Shown here: piece after piece, positions 4,745 through 8,376 of the stretch
How positions within the stretch are numbered: the first letter of the stretch is position 1
How the letters are laid out: each line of letters starts with the position of its first letter
NCBI GenBank assembly: GCA_017630995.1
Contig: JAGBUD010000094.1
Location: 1 to 8,376 of the forward strand
Source: Clostridia bacterium
GTDB lineage: Bacteria > Bacillota_A > Clostridia > Oscillospirales > CAG-272
Length of the DNA stretch: 8,376 bases
Reading direction: 5' to 3'
Program-made: the position numbers and the translations under genes
The notes under the pieces: model-generated
The model's input: only the letters and a program-made list of their open reading frames with translations
Database searches by the model: none
Told to the model about the DNA's origin: nothing

Positions 4745-6025
4745 TTATTTTTCAAGATAGTTTATCATATTGTAGAGATATTCTGCGCTTTCTGCCTTTG
4801 TTAGAGAAAGCTTTGCATTTGCTGAAATGTCATCGTATGAGAATATTCCGACAGCGCAAACTGCCGCAACGTCATCTCTAGCCCAAACGGGCACAGTTGA
4901 GTCTGAACTAAAATTAACCGTTTCGGTGTCAACGTTTCCAACGAGAGCTGAAATAATCATTGCCGCCTCGTATTTTGTGATAGCATCGTTGGGGCGGAAA
5001 AGGAGCTTCCCGCCCTTAAATTCACCGCTTATAATTCCAAGATTTGCTGCCGCCTTTACGTAAGGAAGAAGAGGGGAGGGAATCTCGTCGTTATCGTCAA
5101 AATAACTTTTTGAGGTGCTTTGATCTCCTTTAATTGATGCTGCTTTAAGTGCCATCGTCAAAAATTCAGCTCTTGTAACGGTTTGGTCGGGGATAAAATA
5201 CGTTCCCTCACCGATTATCTTTCCGTCCATAATTCCCATAGCGGTAAGAGCAACTGCGGCATTGTATTGCGGGTGCGTTTGCATATCAACGTAAACCACC
5301 TCGCTCATTCTTTCCGTTACCTCGATTTTTACCTTTGCTAGAGAAGAAAAATTGCCCCATTCGTCACGAGCAACGTATGAAAAGCTATCGCTTCCCGAGT
5401 ATTCGGCGGGGGGCGTGTAAAAATATTCGCCATTTTCGGAGTCGATAATTTTGAGAGTTCCTACTTTAGGGTAGCTAACGATTATATACTCTATATCGTC
5501 ACCATCCTTGTCCGTTGCCGACATTTTACCGTAAAGAGATATATTTCGCTGTGTATTTAAACTCGCGGTTTTACTATCGTCTATTTCCGGTGCGTAGTTG
5601 ACCTTATCCGTATAGCGAATGACAAATTCCACGGGCGCGCCCTCGCCAAACGCCTCTGTTGTAAATATAAATTTACATTCTGAAACCTCTTTGCTTGCAG
5701 GAATGAAAACAAGAGCTCCTATATTCTTTCTCTTTATAACCGTGCCCTCTTTTACCTTTCTGCCCGCAAGCAAAAGGGTACCTTCTGTAGAAAGAGGAAT
5801 GGATTTGATTTCAATTTTGTCAAAATCGGTTATAGAAAGTCCTTGCTTGAAATCAAGGTCGGAAAAAACTATTTTCTGTCCGTATATTCCGCTTTTGATT
5901 ATTTTTGTTTCGTTAGCCAAAACGGCCACTCCGCTGCCAAAGCTCGCGCTTGCCGCAAAGCAAGAAATTGTTGATATCAAGGTTAGTGCGATTAAAAATG
6001 AGGCAATTAATTTTCTTTTTTTCAT
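4745..6025 (-). CDS. secreted S-layer-homology (SLH) protein with Ig/cadherin-like domains
   Basis: The 426-residue product starts with a signal peptide (basic MKKRK, hydrophobic core 7-22, probable cleavage after ASA near 27; Cys22 is not in a good lipobox). Residues about 40-142 form a beta-rich module (GTLLLAGRKVKEGTVI, ALVFIPASKE). Residues 143-236 are a cadherin/Ig-like domain: APEIDD, SATDKDGDDIEY, VGTLKI, YTPPAEYSGSDSFSYVARD. Three SLH repeats follow at about 246-294, 307-362 and 377-423, including FRPNDAITKYEAA. SLH domains hold proteins to secondary cell-wall polymers, so this is an exported envelope protein. AGGAAG (6031-6036) lies 5 nt before the ATG, confirming the start. No clear promoter was found for it. 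It is divergent from the LRR surface protein gene. Ligand or structural role is unknown. Confidence 0.9.
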   Translation of the reverse strand: MKKRKLIASFLIALTLISTISCFAASASFGSGVAVLANETKIIKSGIYGQKIVFSDLDFKQGLSITDFDKIEIKSIPLSTEGTLLLAGRKVKEGTVIKRKNIGALVFIPASKEVSECKFIFTTEAFGEGAPVEFVIRYTDKVNYAPEIDDSKTASLNTQRNISLYGKMSATDKDGDDIEYIIVSYPKVGTLKIIDSENGEYFYTPPAEYSGSDSFSYVARDEWGNFSSLAKVKIEVTERMSEVVYVDMQTHPQYNAAVALTAMGIMDGKIIGEGTYFIPDQTVTRAEFLTMALKAASIKGDQSTSKSYFDDNDEIPSPLLPYVKAAANLGIISGEFKGGKLLFRPNDAITKYEAAMIISALVGNVDTETVNFSSDSTVPVWARDDVAAVCAVGIFSYDDISANAKLSLTKAESAEYLYNMINYLEK

Positions 6026-6128
6026 TTCTTCTTCCTTTCCATAAATTGCAGTAAATCTATTTTTTGCTTTGAGTTTCTGTTTTATTCATTTTGTGTATGA
6101 ATATATCTAAAATGTAATTTCTTTCACA

Positions 6129-6157
6129 TTGACAAAATATTTAAAATAGTGTATAAT
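6129..6157 (+). promoter_or_regulatory. sigma-A promoter of the LRR surface protein gene
   Basis: TTGACA (6129-6134) and TATAAT (6152-6157) are separated by 17 nt, a full consensus promoter. The start should be near 6164, giving a leader of about 24 nt with AAAAGG (6175-6180) 7 nt before the ATG. Confidence 0.92.
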
Positions 6158-6187
6158 TTATCTTATAAAACTTTAAAAGGTTGATTT

Positions 6188-8376
6188 ATGAAGAAGCTAA
6201 CGAAAAAAAGTAAAATCATTATTTTGATTTCCGCAATCGTGCTTTCCGTTGCGATTTTAGTAACGGTCGGTGCATTTCTTCTCTTTGACGAAGAAACTCC
6301 CGAATATGAGCGCGAGGTGTTTATATACGGAGATTTTGAATATTCATATATTTCGGATGACGAGATTGAGATAATTTCTTATCTTGGAAGCGAAAAAGAG
6401 CTGGTTATCCCGTCGGGCATTGATTCTTGTGCCGTTGTGTCTATTGCCGATGAGGCATTTATAAATACCGATATAACATCGGTAAAGCTTGGAATGTTCG
6501 TGCGCGAAATAGGCGACTATGCCTTTGCCGCATGCTCAAAGCTTAAAACGGTGACGATGGATAGCGACGTCGTTTCTATAGGCAACTCGGCTTTTGCGTC
6601 GTGCATTTCTCTTTCGGAGATTACCCTTTCCGAAAACCTTGCCGATATTGGTGAGATGGCATTCTATTCTTGCACGAGTCTGACCTCTGTAACAATTCCC
6701 GCAAAGCTTGAGACAGTCTCAAATTTCGCTTTTGAGGGATGCAAATCCTTAACCTCGATAAGGGTAGGGGAGGGCTGCCGCAAAATCGGAGCTTCCGCGT
6801 TTTACGGAGCAACGGAGCTCGTTTCCTTGACTCTTCCCGAATCCCTTACCCACATAGGACAAAAGGCATTTGCAAACGCAGAAAAGCTCACCGAAATATA
6901 CGTACCAAGCGGAGTTGAAAAGATAGAAAGCGATGCGTTTTTGGGACTTGATTCCTTGTCCTCGATTACCGTTTCCGCAAGCAATACTGCCTTTAGCGCA
7001 GATAGCGGTGCTCTTGTATCCGTGAGCGAAAAATCGGTGCTTTTATTTCCGAAAAAATCGCAGCAAACGGAGTACGTTGCCCCCTCATACGTCAAGTCGG
7101 TGGCGCCTCGCGCATTCCAAAACGCAAAATCGTTAATCAGCGTAACTTTGCCCGTCGGTCTTGAAAGCATTGGAACTTATGCGTTCTATTTCTGCGAAAA
7201 TCTTCAAAATATAAATGTTCCCGAAACGGTTTCGCATATTGGCGGATTGGCATTCTCTGATACTAAATATTATGCCTCAATCAGCGATGAATTTACGGTT
7301 GTCGGTGACGGAATACTTATTAAATACGCACCCAAAAGGGATACAAGCTCCGCGCTTCGCCCCGTAATTGATACGCAGTATGCAACCGTCAAGCGCGCAG
7401 AAAACGGAAAGATTCTCGGTGTTTCTGTAACGCTTCCCGAAGGAATTAAAAAAATCAGCGGTGCGTTTATGCGTGTAAACGACCTCTATGAGATAAAAAT
7501 TTCCGAATCTGTCGAAAGAATAGAGGATTATTCATTCTATAGAGCAAGCGGACTTCGTTATATAGATTTTGCGGAAGCAAAGCTTTCCTATATAGGCGAT
7601 AATGCCTTTGAAAAATGTGTTTCTCTTGAAAATATAGCCTTGCCCGAGGGGCTTTTGTCGGTTGGCTCGCATCTGTTTCTCGGTTGCGACGGACTTACGT
7701 CCGCGCTCATTCCATCGTCGCTAAAATCCATTGGCGAATATATGTTTTCCGAATGTGTCAACCTTGTAAACGTTGAAACGAAAGAGGGAATAGAAGAAAT
7801 TGGGGAGGCGGCATTTTCGTTCTGCTATGACCTTGAAGAAATAGAATTCCCTAGCTCACTCAAAAAAATATCTAGTTACGCCTTTTCTTCATCGGGGCTT
7901 CTTTCTGTGGAGGTGCCAAGCACCGTAACGGAAATGGGGGCAGGCGTATTTCTTGAATGTAGCGAGCTTTTGAGTGCAAAGCTTGATATGGAAACCGATT
8001 CTATCCCCGCAAGCACGTTCATGGGTTGCTTTAAGCTCGAAAACGTTAAGATAAGCTTCGATTATAAGGAAATCGGCGGCGATGCATTTTATGACTGCAA
8101 GGCTTTGAAAAAGATAGACCTGCCTAGCAGTATTGAAAAAATCGGAGATTCCGCGTTTGGCGGTTGCGAAGCACTTGCCAAAATATCTAGTCTTCCCAAC
8201 CTCGTGTCGATAGGCGAGAGTGCATTCTACCTCAACGTAGCTCTTTCCGAGATTTCGCTCTCGGATAGCGTCGAAAGCATAGGAAAGAAAGCATTTTTCG
8301 GTTGCTATGCCCTTAAAAAGATAGATTTGTCTAATGTCCTCTATATAGGAGAATACGCATTCACGGATTGCCGAGC
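6188..8376 (+). CDS. BspA-type leucine-rich-repeat (LRR_5) surface protein, 3'-truncated by window edge
   Basis: The frame from ATG 6188 stays open for 729 codons to the last base, so the C-terminus is missing. The N-terminus MKKLTKKSK plus a hydrophobic stretch (about residues 10-33) is a signal or membrane anchor. A short linker rich in Asp/Glu follows. From about residue 70 onward the protein is a chain of ~23-residue BspA-type repeats of the form L-x-x-I-x-x-S-x-x-x-x-I-G-x-x-A-F-x-x-C, for example LPESLTHIGQKAFANAEKL and LPSSIEKIGDSAFGGCEAL. Two sections interrupt the pattern with the usual family variants (NTAFSADSGALVSVSEKSVL and EFTVVGDGILIKY). Such proteins are extracellular and often bind host, matrix or other-cell ligands, but no ligand can be read here. 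AAAAGG (6175-6180) supports the start. Attachment may depend on the missing C-terminus. Confidence 0.9.
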   Translation, partial: MKKLTKKSKIIILISAIVLSVAILVTVGAFLLFDEETPEYEREVFIYGDFEYSYISDDEIEIISYLGSEKELVIPSGIDSCAVVSIADEAFINTDITSVKLGMFVREIGDYAFAACSKLKTVTMDSDVVSIGNSAFASCISLSEITLSENLADIGEMAFYSCTSLTSVTIPAKLETVSNFAFEGCKSLTSIRVGEGCRKIGASAFYGATELVSLTLPESLTHIGQKAFANAEKLTEIYVPSGVEKIESDAFLGLDSLSSITVSASNTAFSADSGALVSVSEKSVLLFPKKSQQTEYVAPSYVKSVAPRAFQNAKSLISVTLPVGLESIGTYAFYFCENLQNINVPETVSHIGGLAFSDTKYYASISDEFTVVGDGILIKYAPKRDTSSALRPVIDTQYATVKRAENGKILGVSVTLPEGIKKISGAFMRVNDLYEIKISESVERIEDYSFYRASGLRYIDFAEAKLSYIGDNAFEKCVSLENIALPEGLLSVGSHLFLGCDGLTSALIPSSLKSIGEYMFSECVNLVNVETKEGIEEIGEAAFSFCYDLEEIEFPSSLKKISSYAFSSSGLLSVEVPSTVTEMGAGVFLECSELLSAKLDMETDSIPASTFMGCFKLENVKISFDYKEIGGDAFYDCKALKKIDLPSSIEKIGDSAFGGCEALAKISSLPNLVSIGESAFYLNVALSEISLSDSVESIGKKAFFGCYALKKIDLSNVLYIGEYAFTDCR

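Noticed and set aside
6026..6128. Promoter for the leftward SLH gene
   Set aside because: AT-rich hexamers such as TATATT and TAGATT occur, but none has an acceptable -35 box at 16-18 nt, so no site is called.

Overview
This window looks like chromosomal DNA from a low-to-medium GC Bacillota, most likely class Clostridia and probably a gut-type lineage. The evidence is consensus sigma-A promoters (TTGACA, 17 nt, TATAAT-like), strong Shine-Dalgarno sites, a T-box tRNA-sensing leader on tyrS, an SLH-anchored envelope protein, and a BspA-type leucine-rich-repeat surface protein. The genus cannot be fixed from sequence alone.

Layout from left to right. (1) The 3' part of an orotate-PRTase-like phosphoribosyltransferase gene runs rightward and is cut by the left edge. 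(2) It converges, across a bidirectional terminator, on a leftward two-gene operon: an SPFH/band-7 membrane protein followed one base later by a small ribbon-helix-helix (Arc-like) DNA-binding protein. (3) A compact divergent control region (1856-1980) holds the leftward operon promoter, which contains two identical 8-bp palindromes 11 bp apart, and a perfect rightward promoter. (4) The rightward promoter drives a tyrosine T-box leader (specifier UAC, acceptor-binding UGGU, intrinsic terminator) and tyrS, which ends in its own terminator. (5) Between tyrS and a leftward tRNA-Lys(UUU) gene lie two tandem copies of a ~184-bp hairpin-rich repeat. Copy 2 continues into the real 3' end of the tRNA, and copy 1 carries a ~15-nt tRNA-3'-end-like stub at the equivalent place. 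(6) An AT-rich islet reads rightward: two small uncharacterised genes (68 aa, and 66 aa with two membrane segments), a long imperfect hairpin whose G-U pairs favour a rightward RNA, and a terminator. (7) A leftward SLH/Ig-like surface protein gene and a rightward BspA-like LRR gene share a divergent intergenic region. The LRR gene is open to the right edge with 729 codons visible.

Functionally the window mixes housekeeping (tyrosine charging with tRNA-Tyr feedback, tRNA-Lys, nucleotide salvage-type PRTase) with envelope functions (SPFH membrane protein, SLH protein, LRR surface protein). No complete new defence or mobile system is visible. The best leads are the RHH/SPFH operon with its candidate autoregulatory operator, the tRNA-linked structured tandem repeat together with an imperfect tRNA-Lys, and the AT-rich small-ORF cassette with its stem-loop RNA.
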